A DNA stretch of 64,000 nucleotides from Massilia sp. CF038 (GTDB taxonomy: Bacteria; Pseudomonadota; Gammaproteobacteria; Burkholderiales; Burkholderiaceae_D), in NCBI RefSeq assembly GCF_900129765.1, contig NZ_FQWU01000001.1, forward strand, positions 1,116,001-1,180,000, given 5' to 3'. Shown here in pieces: positions 33,687 to 42,960 of this stretch. Position 1 is the stretch's first letter. Each line of letters starts with the position of its first letter. Both the position numbers and the translations under genes were made by a program. The notes under the pieces were generated by a model. It saw nothing but the letters and a program-made list of their open reading frames with translations, was not told the origin of the DNA and did no database searches.

Positions 33687-34709
33687 CTAGCCGCGCTTGT
33701 CCTTCGAGCGTGCCCCAGCCGCGCGCATCAGCACCTTCCACTTGTTGCGTGCGGCGATGCGGTCGAGCGGTGTTTGCACCGCGCGCCGGCTCTCGCGCAG
33801 CAGCTTGTGGTAGTTGCGTAGCCGGTCGGGGTGGACCGCGCCGCGCACCGCGCAGCCAGGTTCCTCATCATGGCTGCAATCGCGGAACTGGCACTGCGCC
33901 GCCAGCGACTCGATGTCCTCGAAAGACGCGGCCAGAGCGTCTTCATTCAGGTCGGGCTGCAGGCTGCGCAGGCCGGGCGTATCGATGATGCAGGCGCCGT
34001 GGGCGCATTGGTGCAGCGAGCGCGCCGTCGTTGTGTGCCGCCCGCGGCTGTCGTCCTCGCGTACGCCGCCCGTGGCCTGGGCCGCGCCTGTCAGCGTATT
34101 GGTCAGCGTCGATTTGCCGGCGCCCGAGGAGCCCAGCAAGATCAGCGTCTGGCCCGCGCCCAGCCACGGCGCCAGTGCGGCGGTGCTGCCCGCATCAAGA
34201 CCATTGACGGCCAGGATCGGCGTGCCGCGCGGGAGCCTGGCGTGCAGTTCATCGAGCTTGTGGGCGACGTCGCTGCCGATGTCGGATTTGGTCAGCACGA
34301 TGACTGGTGCCACAGCGGCCGCTTGCACCAGCGCCAGGTAGCGCTCGAGCCGGCGCGGATTGAAGTCGTGGTCCAGGCCCATGACCAGTAGGGCAGTATC
34401 GATATTGCTGGCAATCGCCTGGGAGCGGCCTTCCGCCGTGCGGCGCGCCAGATGGTTGACGGGTTCGATGCGGGCGATGATGCGTCCTTCGTGCAAGACG
34501 GCCCAGTCGCCGGTTGCCAGTGCATCGGTCAGCAAAGGACGGGCGCTTGATTGGGTCTGGCCGTCATGCACATGCACGCGGTCGCGGTGAACTTCCGTGA
34601 TGCGGACCAGGGCCGCGTTGGCTGGCAGGTCGGTCAGTGTGTGAAGCTGGCCGGCGATGGTCTGGGTGAAGCCGATGGTGCGAAGTGAAGCGAAATCGAA
34701 GTCGATCAT
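33687..34709 (-). CDS. rsgA: ribosome small subunit-dependent GTPase A
   Basis: RsgA is a circularly permuted GTPase that helps late maturation of the 30S subunit. In this 340-residue protein the motifs come in the permuted order G4 (TKSD, 140-143), G1 (GSSGAGKST, 193-201), G3 (DTPGLR, 243-248). A zinc knuckle follows (C273, C278, H280, C286). An OB-fold occupies the first 90 residues. A basic C-terminal tail ends in RSKDKRG. A 12-codon ORF with a strong ribosome site lies upstream in the same direction and may regulate it. Confidence 0.95.
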   Translation of the reverse strand: MIDFDFASLRTIGFTQTIAGQLHTLTDLPANAALVRITEVHRDRVHVHDGQTQSSARPLLTDALATGDWAVLHEGRIIARIEPVNHLARRTAEGRSQAIASNIDTALLVMGLDHDFNPRRLERYLALVQAAAVAPVIVLTKSDIGSDVAHKLDELHARLPRGTPILAVNGLDAGSTAALAPWLGAGQTLILLGSSGAGKSTLTNTLTGAAQATGGVREDDSRGRHTTTARSLHQCAHGACIIDTPGLRSLQPDLNEDALAASFEDIESLAAQCQFRDCSHDEEPGCAVRGAVHPDRLRNYHKLLRESRRAVQTPLDRIAARNKWKVLMRAAGARSKDKRG

Positions 34710-35010
34710 GATGAGAGTGTGTTCCCGGATTCATTGCGCTCGCAAAGGGCGAGCAAAAGCAGCACGTAGCAACGTGCAGGCGATGGAATGGGGGAGGTCG
34801 GCGCGCGATCGGGCGCGCAGTCACACAGGGGTCTTGATCAGACTGGGTGGTGCGCGATCAGGCAGCCGACAGGAGGGCAATGGCATTCGTACGCATGGTG
34901 TGGTCTCCTGTGGAAGTGGGTGAAGGACGAAGCATCCCATGGCGCGCGCGCTGCGTCAAGACGCGCGTGCCCGCCATGAGCGCAACAATTGATAGTAGAC
35001 TGGCTTCATT
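34710..35010. promoter_or_regulatory. divergent control region of rsgA and dioxygenase genes
   Basis: The 301 bases contain the rsgA leader on the minus strand: a 12-codon ORF at 34858-34896 and two small hairpins. The hairpins are GCTCGC/GGCGAGC near 34740-34755 and GCACGT/ACGTGC near 34769-34785. The remaining part towards 35010 shows no strong promoter by eye, and no other gene is seen. Confidence 0.45.
34858..34896 (-). CDS. candidate leader peptide upstream of rsgA
   Basis: A 12-residue peptide, MRTNAIALLSAA, is preceded by AGGAGA with a 7-base spacer to ATG, one of the best ribosome sites in the window. It lies about 150 bases before rsgA on the same strand, with two potential hairpins in between. 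That layout fits a regulatory leader, but neither expression nor function is shown. Confidence 0.45.
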   Translation of the reverse strand: MRTNAIALLSAA

Positions 35011-35589
35011 ATGAGCCAGCCCGCCCGCCTGCATGACTTCATTACCGCCTTCACCCGCCTGATCGACACCGGGCCGGAGGAGGAACGCATCTTCAGCGAA
35101 GGTGGCGCGCTGCTGGCTGATCTGGTCGCGCATGACGACTGGCTGCCTGCGGCTTACGCCGGAACTGAGCCCGAACGCTACCAGCAATACCTGTTGTATT
35201 GCGATCCAACCGAGCGGTTTTGCGTGGTCAGCTTCGCCTGGGGACCGGGCCAGTCGACGCCCATTCACGACCATACGGTTTGGGGCATGGTGGGAGTGCT
35301 GCGCGGCGGCGAAGTGTGCGAAGAATTCGCCGGCACGCCGCTACGGCCAAGCTGTTCGCATCCGCTGGCGGCAGGCGCGGTCGATCTGGTGTCGCCGCGT
35401 GTGGGCGATGTGCACCGCGTCTCGAACGCGTTTTCCGACCGCGACAGCATCAGTATCCATGTGTATGGCGGCGACATCGGCAAGGTCCAGCGGCACGTGT
35501 TCGATCCGGTCACCGGCGCGGCCAGCAGCTTCGTGTCCGGTTACGCGAACGCTGGCGCACCCGCTCTGGTGCGTATAATCGACGCTTAG
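35011..35589 (+). CDS. cysteine dioxygenase family protein
   Basis: This 192-residue cupin is related to cysteine and 3-mercaptopropionate dioxygenases, which oxidise a thiol to a sulfinate with iron. The three iron ligands appear as H86 and H88 (TPIHDHTVWGM) and H135 (GDVHRVSNA). The position of the mammalian crosslinking Cys (93) is Met here, so no Cys-Tyr cofactor is expected, as usual in bacteria. It is divergent from rsgA and stands 32 bases before the NYN gene. The exact thiol substrate is uncertain. Confidence 0.85.
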   Translation: MSQPARLHDFITAFTRLIDTGPEEERIFSEGGALLADLVAHDDWLPAAYAGTEPERYQQYLLYCDPTERFCVVSFAWGPGQSTPIHDHTVWGMVGVLRGGEVCEEFAGTPLRPSCSHPLAAGAVDLVSPRVGDVHRVSNAFSDRDSISIHVYGGDIGKVQRHVFDPVTGAASSFVSGYANAGAPALVRIIDA

Positions 35590-35621
35590 CCTGACACTTT
35601 CAACACCAGAGAACAAATCCA

Positions 35622-36836
35622 ATGGCATCATCGAACGACAATATCAGCATGGCCGTGTTCTGCGATTTCGAGAACGTCGCCCTCGGCGTGCGCGACGCGA
35701 ACTACGAAAAATTCGACATCAAACCGGTCCTGGAGCGCTTGCTCCTGAAGGGCAGCATCGTCGTCAAAAAGGCTTACTGCGACTGGGAGCGCTACAAGGG
35801 CTTCAAGGCTACCATGCACGAAGCGAACTTCGAACTGATCGAAATTCCGCACGTACGCCAGTCTGGTAAAAACTCGGCCGACATCCGTCTGGTGGTCGAT
35901 GCACTCGATCTTTGCTACACCAAGTCGCATGTGAACACCTTCGTCATCATCAGTGGCGACTCCGACTTTTCGCCGCTGGTCTCCAAGCTGCGCGAAAACG
36001 CCAAGCAGGTGATTGGCGTGGGCGTCAAGCAGTCGACGTCCGATCTGCTGGTGGCCAACTGCGACGAATTCATTTTTTACGATGACCTGGTGCGTGAAGT
36101 CAAACGCGCAGCCGCCAAGCGCGACGAGCGCAAGCAACCGCCGGCGCGCAAGTCGCCTGACGAAGGCAACCGCCGCAAGGAAGAAATGGAAGCGCGCAAG
36201 GCGCAAGCCATTGAACTGGTGGTCGAAATGTTCGATGCGCTGGTGTCCGAGCGCGGCGACAGCGGAAAAATCTGGGCTTCGCTGCTGAAGGACACGCTCA
36301 AACGCCGCCGTCCCGATTTCAACGAGACCTATTACGGCTTCCGCACCTTTGGCAATCTGCTCGAAGAAGCGCAAAACCGCGGCATGCTCGAATTCGGCCG
36401 CGATGAAAAATCCGGTGCCTATGTCTATCGCAGCAGCGTACCGCACGCGGTCAATGCCCCGGTCAGCGAAGCGCCGGCTACCGAGGCAGCCGTGGCGGAA
36501 GCGGTGCAGGAAACCGCACCGGCCAAGTCGGAATCGCGCCGCCGCGGCGGACGCGGTGGCCGCAAGCAGGCCGAGACTGTGGAGGCGGTGACCGAAGTGC
36601 AGGCCATGCCTGAGCCGCAAATCCAGCCCGCCCCTGAGCCCGAAGCTGTGCCGCAGCCTGACCCTGAAGTGCAGGAAAAGCGCCGCGCGCCACGCGGCGG
36701 GCGCAAGACGGCGCCGAAGAAGGAAGCTGCCCCTGCTGAAGTTGTGGCGGAAGCGGAGCCAGCCCCGGCCCCAGTCCCGGCCCCAGCCAAAAAAGCGGCC
36801 CGTCCGCGCCGTCCGGCCAAGCCCAAGGCCGAATAA
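35622..36836 (+). CDS. NYN-domain ribonuclease-like protein with LOTUS/OST-HTH domain
   Basis: The 404-residue protein begins with a NYN (PIN-like) domain (about 8-160), with acidic residues in AVFCDFENVALG and IISGDSDFSPLVSKL that would form the metal site. It is followed by VIGVGVKQSTSDLLVANCDEFIFYD. A LOTUS/OST-HTH RNA-binding domain lies at about 195-270. The last 130 residues are a Pro/Ala/Glu-rich, Arg-patched low-complexity tail. This architecture suggests an RNA nuclease, but the target is unknown. Confidence 0.85.
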   Translation: MASSNDNISMAVFCDFENVALGVRDANYEKFDIKPVLERLLLKGSIVVKKAYCDWERYKGFKATMHEANFELIEIPHVRQSGKNSADIRLVVDALDLCYTKSHVNTFVIISGDSDFSPLVSKLRENAKQVIGVGVKQSTSDLLVANCDEFIFYDDLVREVKRAAAKRDERKQPPARKSPDEGNRRKEEMEARKAQAIELVVEMFDALVSERGDSGKIWASLLKDTLKRRRPDFNETYYGFRTFGNLLEEAQNRGMLEFGRDEKSGAYVYRSSVPHAVNAPVSEAPATEAAVAEAVQETAPAKSESRRRGGRGGRKQAETVEAVTEVQAMPEPQIQPAPEPEAVPQPDPEVQEKRRAPRGGRKTAPKKEAAPAEVVAEAEPAPAPVPAPAKKAARPRRPAKPKAE

Positions 36837-36853
36837 GCCGGCCATCGCGCTCG

Positions 36854-36884
36854 CCCTCGCAGCAGTCCGCGAGGGTGATGTTTG
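36854..36884 (+). terminator. probable terminator after the NYN gene
   Basis: A 7-base-pair stem CCCTCGC/GCGAGGG (36854-36860 and 36869-36875) with an eight-base loop is followed by the imperfect T-tract TGATGTTTGCTT. It is 18 bases after the stop codon. The weak T-run makes this only probable. Confidence 0.5.
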
Positions 36885-36958
36885 CTTGCTGCTGCACACA
36901 CCCGGAAAATGGGGCACACTGATAACTTGATCCCCTTACCGGTCTCAAGGAGCTTGCC

Positions 36959-37384
36959 ATGCGATTGTCCACCGTGTTTGCGCTGTCGCTGGCCTTGCTG
37001 GCGCCCGCTGCTGTTGCCGCGCCGCCCGCCAACGACCATCCCATCCTCGGTATCTGGCTGCTCTCGCTGCCGGACGGCAGTTGCGCCGAAATCTATCGCT
37101 TCCGTGGCGACGGCACCAGCTTTGTCACCAGCGCCGACGAAGTCTCCGAAAGCGAATTCAACATCCCGGCCAAGCCCGACGCCAGTGGCTTCTATAAATT
37201 GGAAGACCATATCGTCAAGGGCAATGGCAAAAAGGATTGCGGTGGCAGCGTCACCAAAATCGGTACGCGCGCCACGCATTTTGTGCAATTTCATCCGTCC
37301 GGCAGCCTGTTCGTCATGTGCATAAAGGAGTCGCTCGATGCCTGCATCGGCCCCTTCCTGCGCATGCCCGGCCGCGAATCGTAA
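36959..37384 (+). CDS. small secreted protein of unknown function
   Basis: This 141-residue protein has a clear signal peptide (MRLSTVFALSLALLAPAAVAA, cleavage near residue 20). The mature part is beta-rich with four cysteines (SCAEIYRF, KKDCGGS, VMCIKE, DACIG), which would suit two disulfides in the periplasm. The start GIWLLSLPDGSCAEIYRFRGDGT resembles lipocalin-like or META-like small domains but is not firmly assigned. It ends eight bases before the phosphoesterase gene, so they may be co-transcribed. Confidence 0.75.
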   Translation: MRLSTVFALSLALLAPAAVAAPPANDHPILGIWLLSLPDGSCAEIYRFRGDGTSFVTSADEVSESEFNIPAKPDASGFYKLEDHIVKGNGKKDCGGSVTKIGTRATHFVQFHPSGSLFVMCIKESLDACIGPFLRMPGRES

Positions 37385-37391
37385 GGCGCGC

Positions 37392-37853
37392 ATGATACGC
37401 ATCGGCGTTATTTCAGACACGCACGGAATGCTACGCCCACAGGCGCTGGCAGCACTGGCCGGGTGCGACCACATCATCCATGGCGGCGACATCGGCGGGC
37501 AGGACATCCTCGACCAGCTGGCCGCGCTGGCGCCGCTGACCGCCGTACGCGGCAACAACGATGGCGCGCCCTGGGCCGCCGCCGTTCCCCACAGCGCCCA
37601 GGTGCAGCTGGGCGGCCTGACGCTGCATGTCGTGCATGACATCGCCACCCTGGCCATCGACCCCGTGGCAGCCGGTGTCGATGTGGTCATCTACGGCCAT
37701 TCCCACAAGCCACTGGCCGAACAGCGCGCCGGTGTGCTGTACCTCAATCCCGGCAGCGCCGGGCCGCGCCGCTTCAAGCTGCCGGTGTCGGTGGCCGAGC
37801 TGGTGCTCGATCAGGGGCCGCCCCAGGCGCGGATCATTGAACTGGCGGTATAG
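37392..37853 (+). CDS. YfcE/MJ0936-type metallophosphoesterase
   Basis: This 153-residue calcineurin-like phosphoesterase shows all metal-binding motifs: GVISDTHG, IIHGGDIGG, VRGNND, YGHSHKP and LNPGS. Small phosphodiesterases of this group hydrolyse phosphodiester model substrates, and the biological substrate is unknown. The ATG at 37392 follows TAAGGCGCGC. The frame extends upstream into the secreted protein gene but lacks a better start. Confidence 0.9.
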   Translation: MIRIGVISDTHGMLRPQALAALAGCDHIIHGGDIGGQDILDQLAALAPLTAVRGNNDGAPWAAAVPHSAQVQLGGLTLHVVHDIATLAIDPVAAGVDVVIYGHSHKPLAEQRAGVLYLNPGSAGPRRFKLPVSVAELVLDQGPPQARIIELAV

Positions 37854-37893
37854 GGTATATTGCTGACCAATTGAATCATTGCATTGGGGCATT

Positions 37894-39369
37894 ATGTCGG
37901 CGCTTGTGTTGTTTGCCATTCTTATCGCGTATTTCGCGCTCCTGGTGGGCGTTGCCTGGCTCACTTCCCGCCATGCCGACAACGAGAGCTTTTTTATCGG
38001 TAACAAGAGCAGCAACTGGATGCTGGTGGCCTTTGGTATGGTTGGCACCACGCTCTCGGGTGTGACCTTCATTAGCGTGCCCGGCGCCGTAGGGCGCGAC
38101 GGTTTTGGCTACATGCAGATCTTGATTGGCTACGTGATCGGCTACATTGCCGTTGCCTTCATCTTGCTGCCGCTCTATTACCGCCTGCAACTGACCTCGA
38201 TTTACCACTATCTCAATGTGCGCCTGGGGCAACGCGCCTACCAGAGCGGCGCCGCTTTCTTCATCTTGTCGCGCCTGCTGGGTGCAACGGCGCGGCTTTA
38301 CCTGGTCGTTAATATTTTGCAGCTGATCATTCTCGATCGCCTGGGCATCCCGTTCTGGATCACCACGCTGATCATTCTGGGCATGATCCTGGTGTACACC
38401 TATCAGGGCGGGGTCAAGACCATCGTCTGGACCGACACCTTGCAGACGACGTGCATGCTGTTCGGCTTGATTGCCTGCGTGGCCTTCCTGCTCGGAAAGC
38501 TGGACCTGAGCGTGGGCCAGAGCCTGGCGCAAATGAGCGAGCGCGGCTTGTCGCGCGTATTTACTGTCGACCCGAACAGTCCCGGCTTTTGGCTCAAGCA
38601 AATCGTCGCGGGCATTTTTATCGTGATCACCATGACTGGTCTGGACCAGGAAATGATGCAGAAGACCATTTCCGTCAAGACGCTGCGGGACTCGCAAAAG
38701 AATCTGCTGACCCTGACCTTGATCCTGGTGCTGGTGCTGAGTCTGTTCATGTTCCTGGGCGGCTTGTTGCATCTGTATGCGCCGGTCGCCGGCGTCACAG
38801 CGACTGGCGACAAACTGTTCGCCGCCGTTGTGATGGAACAGTTGCCCGCCGCAGTGCAAATCATTTTCCTGGTGGCGCTCATTTCCGCCTTGTTTCCCAG
38901 CGCCGACGGCGCCATTACCGCGCTCACGTCGACTGTCTGCATCGATCTGCTGGGACTGCAGCGCCGGGTGGACCTGTCCGAACAGCAAAAGGTACGCTGG
39001 CGTCAGCGCGTGCACCTGGTCTTTGCCGGGCTGTTCCTGCTGCTGGTGCTGGCCTTCAAGGTGGCCGACAGCCCCAGCATGATTGCCGTCGTCCTCAAGT
39101 TGGCGGGCTACACCTATGGCCCCCTGCTAGGACTGTTTGCCTTTGGCATTTTGACCAAACGCAGCGTACGCGACCGTTGGGTGCCGCTGGTGGCCCTCGC
39201 CGGGCCAGTTTTATGCGCAATTCTTGATTTTAATCAGGGATTGCTCTTGGGCAGCTACCGCCTGGGCCTTGAACTGCTGATTCTTAATGGCATATTCGTG
39301 TTTGCAGGGCTGCTTGCGATCTCTCGTCCGCGTGAGCATTTTGACCACGTCCCGGGCGATTTCGCTTAG
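37894..39369 (+). CDS. sodium:solute symporter family protein
   Basis: The 491-residue protein has about 13 membrane segments of the SSS (LeuT-fold) family. Signatures are SFFIGNKSSNWMLVAFGMVGTTLSGVTFISVPG, YRLQLTSIYHYLNVRLG and ALISALFPSADGAITALTS near helix 8, which carries the sodium-site serines. Substrates in this family range from sugars and amino acids to carboxylates, and no specific signature was recognised. I chose the ATG at 37894. A TTG five codons upstream is also in frame. Confidence 0.9.
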   Translation: MSALVLFAILIAYFALLVGVAWLTSRHADNESFFIGNKSSNWMLVAFGMVGTTLSGVTFISVPGAVGRDGFGYMQILIGYVIGYIAVAFILLPLYYRLQLTSIYHYLNVRLGQRAYQSGAAFFILSRLLGATARLYLVVNILQLIILDRLGIPFWITTLIILGMILVYTYQGGVKTIVWTDTLQTTCMLFGLIACVAFLLGKLDLSVGQSLAQMSERGLSRVFTVDPNSPGFWLKQIVAGIFIVITMTGLDQEMMQKTISVKTLRDSQKNLLTLTLILVLVLSLFMFLGGLLHLYAPVAGVTATGDKLFAAVVMEQLPAAVQIIFLVALISALFPSADGAITALTSTVCIDLLGLQRRVDLSEQQKVRWRQRVHLVFAGLFLLLVLAFKVADSPSMIAVVLKLAGYTYGPLLGLFAFGILTKRSVRDRWVPLVALAGPVLCAILDFNQGLLLGSYRLGLELLILNGIFVFAGLLAISRPREHFDHVPGDFA

Positions 39370-39420
39370 AGTGGTAAGGTTTTCGCTTTTCATCCTTTTT
39401 TTCTTTTCGCCGGAGTTTCG

Positions 39421-41277
39421 ATGTCATTCAAACCCTTGTCCTTCTTGCGCCGTGGCTTTGGCATGTTCTGGGGCGCGCTGGACGCCACCCGCCGCACGGT
39501 TTTTAACCTGATTTTCCTGCTCTTCATCATCATTATCATCACTGCCATGTTCACTGGCGGACCAAAGCCGATCGCGCCCAACACCGCGCTGGTGATCGAC
39601 CTGAAAGGCGAACTGGTCGAGCAGCACAGCGGCACTGTGCGCGATGCCTTCATGGCTGGCTTGAGTGGCGATAACCAGAAAAGCGTGCAATTGCGCGATC
39701 TTCTGACCGTGCTCGAAACGGCAGAGAAAGACAAGAACATCACCACCATCCTGCTGCGCCTCGATGACCTTGATGGCGCCGGCCTGGCCACCTTGCACGA
39801 AGCAGGCGCCGCGCTGGACCGGGTAAAGGCTGCCGGCAAGAAGGTAATTGCCTGGGGCGGGAATTACGACCAGAAGCGCTACCTGCTGGCTTCGCACGCC
39901 AACGAGGTGTATATGCATCCGATGGGCTTCGTGCTGATCGAAGGCTTCGGCCGCCACCGCAATTACTACCGCGACGCGCTGGACAAGCTGGGCGTGACGG
40001 TCAACCTGATGAAAGTCGGGGCCTACAAGAGCGCCGCCGAACCGTACATCAGCAACGGTCCATCGCCAGCCGCCTCGGAAGCGGAAGCCTATCTGTACAA
40101 CGCGATGTGGGAAGGCTACACCACCGACGTCGAGAAAAACCGCAAACTGCCGGCTGGCAGCGTCATGAAAATGATCAATGAGCTGCCTAAATTGATGGAA
40201 GACGCCAAGGGCGATGTCGGCAAGGTGGCCATGGACAATAAACTGGTTGATGGCCTGAAAACGCTGGACGAAGTGCGTGCCATGCTGATCAAGCGCGGCG
40301 CCCTCGACGAAGAGAAAAAGACCTTCCGCCAGGTTGCCTTCAATGATTATCTGTCGCGCGTACATCCTAAAATGTTTGGCGACGCAATCGGTGTGGTGGT
40401 TGCCGCGGGCGAAATCACCGATGGCGTGGCTGCGCCCGGCGCCATTGGCGGCCAGTCCACCTCCGCCCTGATCCGTCAGGCACGCGAGGACGATAACATC
40501 AAGGCCATCGTGCTGCGCGTCGATTCGCCTGGCGGCAGCGCCTATGGATCGGAGCTGATCCGGCGCGAACTGGAGCTGACCCGCGCCGCCGGCAAGCCGG
40601 TCGTCGTTTCGATGGGCAATGTTGCCGCTTCGGGCGGGTACTGGATTTCCATGTCGTCCGACGAAGTGATTGCCGACCGCTCCACCGTCACTGGCTCGAT
40701 CGGCGTGTTTTCGCTGATTCCAACTGCCGACAAGGTTGCTGACAAGCTGGGTATCCACACTGCCGGCCACACCACCACCTGGCTGGCGGGCGCCTACAAT
40801 CCGCTGCGTCCGCTGGACCCACGCTTTGGTCAATTGATCCAGAGCAGCGTGAATCGCATTTACGGTGACTTCACCGGCAAGGCCGCGGTCGCACGCAAGA
40901 CCACCCCGGAAAAGATCGACGAAGTCGGCCAGGGCCGCGTGTGGACCGGTACCCAGGCGAAAGAGCGTGGCCTGATCGATACCATTGGTAGCTACGGCGA
41001 CGCCATCAAATCGGCTGCCAAGCGCGCCAAGCTGGGCAACAACTACCGTCTGGCGTATGTCGAACGCGAAGGCAATGCCTTTGAAAAGTTGCTGACCAAA
41101 CTGGGGGCCACTTCGACCCAGATCATCAATGTCCAGGTCAAGCTGGGCATGCTGCCGGCAGGCTTGCCGCAAGGCGCAGTGGCCGATGTCACCAAAGAGC
41201 TGACGTGGCTCAACGATATGTCCGCTGGCCGTACCCCGTTCCAGGCGATTACGCACTGCATGTGCAGCGCGCCGTGA
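39421..41277 (+). CDS. sppA: signal peptide peptidase SppA, 67K type
   Basis: SppA degrades cleaved signal peptides in the inner membrane. This 618-residue protein has the tandem-domain long form with an N-terminal membrane anchor (about 28-47). The general base lysine K203 lies in VGAYKSAAEPY, and the nucleophile S404 in GNVAASGGYWIS. These are the expected positions for a Ser-Lys dyad split over two domains. A terminator follows about 55 bases after its stop. Confidence 0.95.
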   Translation: MSFKPLSFLRRGFGMFWGALDATRRTVFNLIFLLFIIIIITAMFTGGPKPIAPNTALVIDLKGELVEQHSGTVRDAFMAGLSGDNQKSVQLRDLLTVLETAEKDKNITTILLRLDDLDGAGLATLHEAGAALDRVKAAGKKVIAWGGNYDQKRYLLASHANEVYMHPMGFVLIEGFGRHRNYYRDALDKLGVTVNLMKVGAYKSAAEPYISNGPSPAASEAEAYLYNAMWEGYTTDVEKNRKLPAGSVMKMINELPKLMEDAKGDVGKVAMDNKLVDGLKTLDEVRAMLIKRGALDEEKKTFRQVAFNDYLSRVHPKMFGDAIGVVVAAGEITDGVAAPGAIGGQSTSALIRQAREDDNIKAIVLRVDSPGGSAYGSELIRRELELTRAAGKPVVVSMGNVAASGGYWISMSSDEVIADRSTVTGSIGVFSLIPTADKVADKLGIHTAGHTTTWLAGAYNPLRPLDPRFGQLIQSSVNRIYGDFTGKAAVARKTTPEKIDEVGQGRVWTGTQAKERGLIDTIGSYGDAIKSAAKRAKLGNNYRLAYVEREGNAFEKLLTKLGATSTQIINVQVKLGMLPAGLPQGAVADVTKELTWLNDMSAGRTPFQAITHCMCSAP

Positions 41278-41331
41278 ACGGTTTTGTAGCGAGTTTGTAA
41301 CGGCTTGTAGCAGCTTCAGCAAGCCATCCTG

Positions 41332-41362
41332 ACGGGCGCATGTGCATCATGCGCCCGTTTTC
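41332..41362 (+). terminator. rho-independent terminator after sppA
   Basis: A perfect 11-base-pair stem, ACGGGCGCATG (41332-41342) and CATGCGCCCGT (41348-41358), with a five-base loop is followed by TTTC. It separates sppA from the efflux operon, whose own promoter should lie in the remaining 155 bases before 41518. Confidence 0.88.
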
Positions 41363-41517
41363 ATTGGTACTTACGTGTGTGTCGCTGCTGCGCTGCAGCA
41401 GAATGCGGCTGCCGAGGCTGTCCTATGTAAACGTCTCTGTGCGCTATGAAACATATCGAACCCTGACCACATGCTAAAGTCAGACCGATATTCGTTGCAA
41501 TCGAGACAAGGACAAGC

Positions 41518-42960
41518 ATGGACGCCGTACTCACCTCCAAACCGCCGCGCAAGCCCCGCACCAAGATCATTGGCAGCATCATTGCTGTACTGGCGATGGT
41601 TGCGCTGGGCGGCGTGGCCTGGTACCTGACCCACCAACCCAAGGAAGCGGGACCGGGCATGCAGGGGGGGCCAGGCGGCGGCGGTCCAGGCGGCGGTCGC
41701 GGTGGGCGCGGGGGCGCCACCACGGTGGGCGTGGCCACCGCGGAAGTGGCCGACATTCCCGTCAGCCTCGATGCACTGGGCACCGTAACGGCGGCAGCCA
41801 CCGCCACGGTGCGGCCGCAAGTATCGGGCATTTTGCAGAAAGTGCATTTCAGCGAAGGCCAGCTGGTCAAGGCAGGCCAGGTGCTGGCCACCATCGATCC
41901 GCGTCCGTTTGAGATGGCGCTGTTGCAAGCGTCTGGCCAGCGCCAGCGCGATGAAGCCCAGCTCGCCAGTGCGCGCGTCACGCTGGATCGTTTCAAAACT
42001 CTGCTGGAACAGGATTCCATCGCCCGCCAGGAAGTCGACACCCAGGCAGCGCTGGTCAAGCAGCTTGAAGGCACGGCCATGACAGACCGCGCGGCCGAAG
42101 GCATCGCCAAACTCAATCTGAGCTACACCCAGATCAAGGCGCCCATCACGGGGCGGGTCGGCTTGCGCGTGGTGGACATGGGCAACCTGGTCAACAGCGG
42201 CGACGCGGCCGGCATTGCCGTCATCACCCAGCTCTCGCCCATCGATGTCGAGTTCGCGGTGCCGCAAGACCGCGTGCCCGATTTGCAGGCCAGCCTGCGT
42301 GGCGGCGCTGCCTTGCCGGCCCAGGCGTATGACCGCACCCGCACCAACGCCCTGGCCACGGGTAAGTTCGCCGCGCTCGACAACCAGGTCGACGTCCAGA
42401 CCGGCACCGTGCGCGCCAAGGCGCGCTTCGGCAACGATGACCAGGGCCTGTTCCCCAGCCAGTTTGTCAATCTGCGCCTGGAGCTGCGCACCATCAAGGA
42501 TGCGGTCATGGTGCCGGTGACGGCCCTGCGCAACAGCAGCACGGGCGACTTTGTGTATGTGCTCAACGCGGCTGACCGTACGGTGGCGGTGCGCCCGGTT
42601 ACGCGCGGCCAGGCCACGGTCGACAAGGTGCAGATCAAGACTGGACTGAAAGCGGGCGAACAAGTTATTACAGAAGGAGCGGACCGCCTCAAGGATGGCG
42701 CCAAGGTCACGCTGCCGGGCGACAAGCCGGCCGCGGGCGGCGGTGGCCGTCGCGGCGGGCGCAATGGGGCAGGGCGGGGCACGCCAGCCGAAGGTACGCC
42801 ACCTGCCGCAGGTGGGGCTCCCGCAGCCGACGCAGCGCCAGCGGCGCCCGGTGCGGCTGCCCCTGCAGCCCCGGCAGCAGACGGTGAACGGCGCCGCCGC
42901 GGCGACGGCACTGGCGGCGAGCGCCCGCGCCGCCAGCGTGAAGGCGCGGAGCAGCAATGA
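41518..42960 (+). CDS. mdtA: RND efflux periplasmic adaptor (MdtA-like)
   Basis: The 480-residue adaptor joins inner membrane RND pumps to the outer membrane channel. It has an N-terminal anchor (about 17-36), a Gly/Pro-rich linker ([17 protein letters not shown]) and a biotinyl-lipoyl domain ([36 protein letters not shown]). An alpha hairpin and barrel domains follow. The last 75 residues are an Ala/Pro/Gly/Arg-rich tail, longer than in E. coli MdtA. It overlaps the mdtB-like gene by four bases. An AAGGA site precedes the start. Confidence 0.9.
   Translation: MDAVLTSKPPRKPRTKIIGSIIAVLAMVALGGVAWYLTHQPKEAGPGMQGGPGGGGPGGGRGGRGGATTVGVATAEVADIPVSLDALGTVTAAATATVRPQVSGILQKVHFSEGQLVKAGQVLATIDPRPFEMALLQASGQRQRDEAQLASARVTLDRFKTLLEQDSIARQEVDTQAALVKQLEGTAMTDRAAEGIAKLNLSYTQIKAPITGRVGLRVVDMGNLVNSGDAAGIAVITQLSPIDVEFAVPQDRVPDLQASLRGGAALPAQAYDRTRTNALATGKFAALDNQVDVQTGTVRAKARFGNDDQGLFPSQFVNLRLELRTIKDAVMVPVTALRNSSTGDFVYVLNAADRTVAVRPVTRGQATVDKVQIKTGLKAGEQVITEGADRLKDGAKVTLPGDKPAAGGGGRRGGRNGAGRGTPAEGTPPAAGGAPAADAAPAAPGAAAPAAPAADGERRRRGDGTGGERPRRQREGAEQQ

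Noticed and set aside
34858-35274. A 138-codon frame that includes the rsgA leader peptide and runs antisense through the dioxygenase gene.
   Set aside because: The upstream part is a shadow of the dioxygenase gene. Only the last 12 codons follow a real ribosome binding site.
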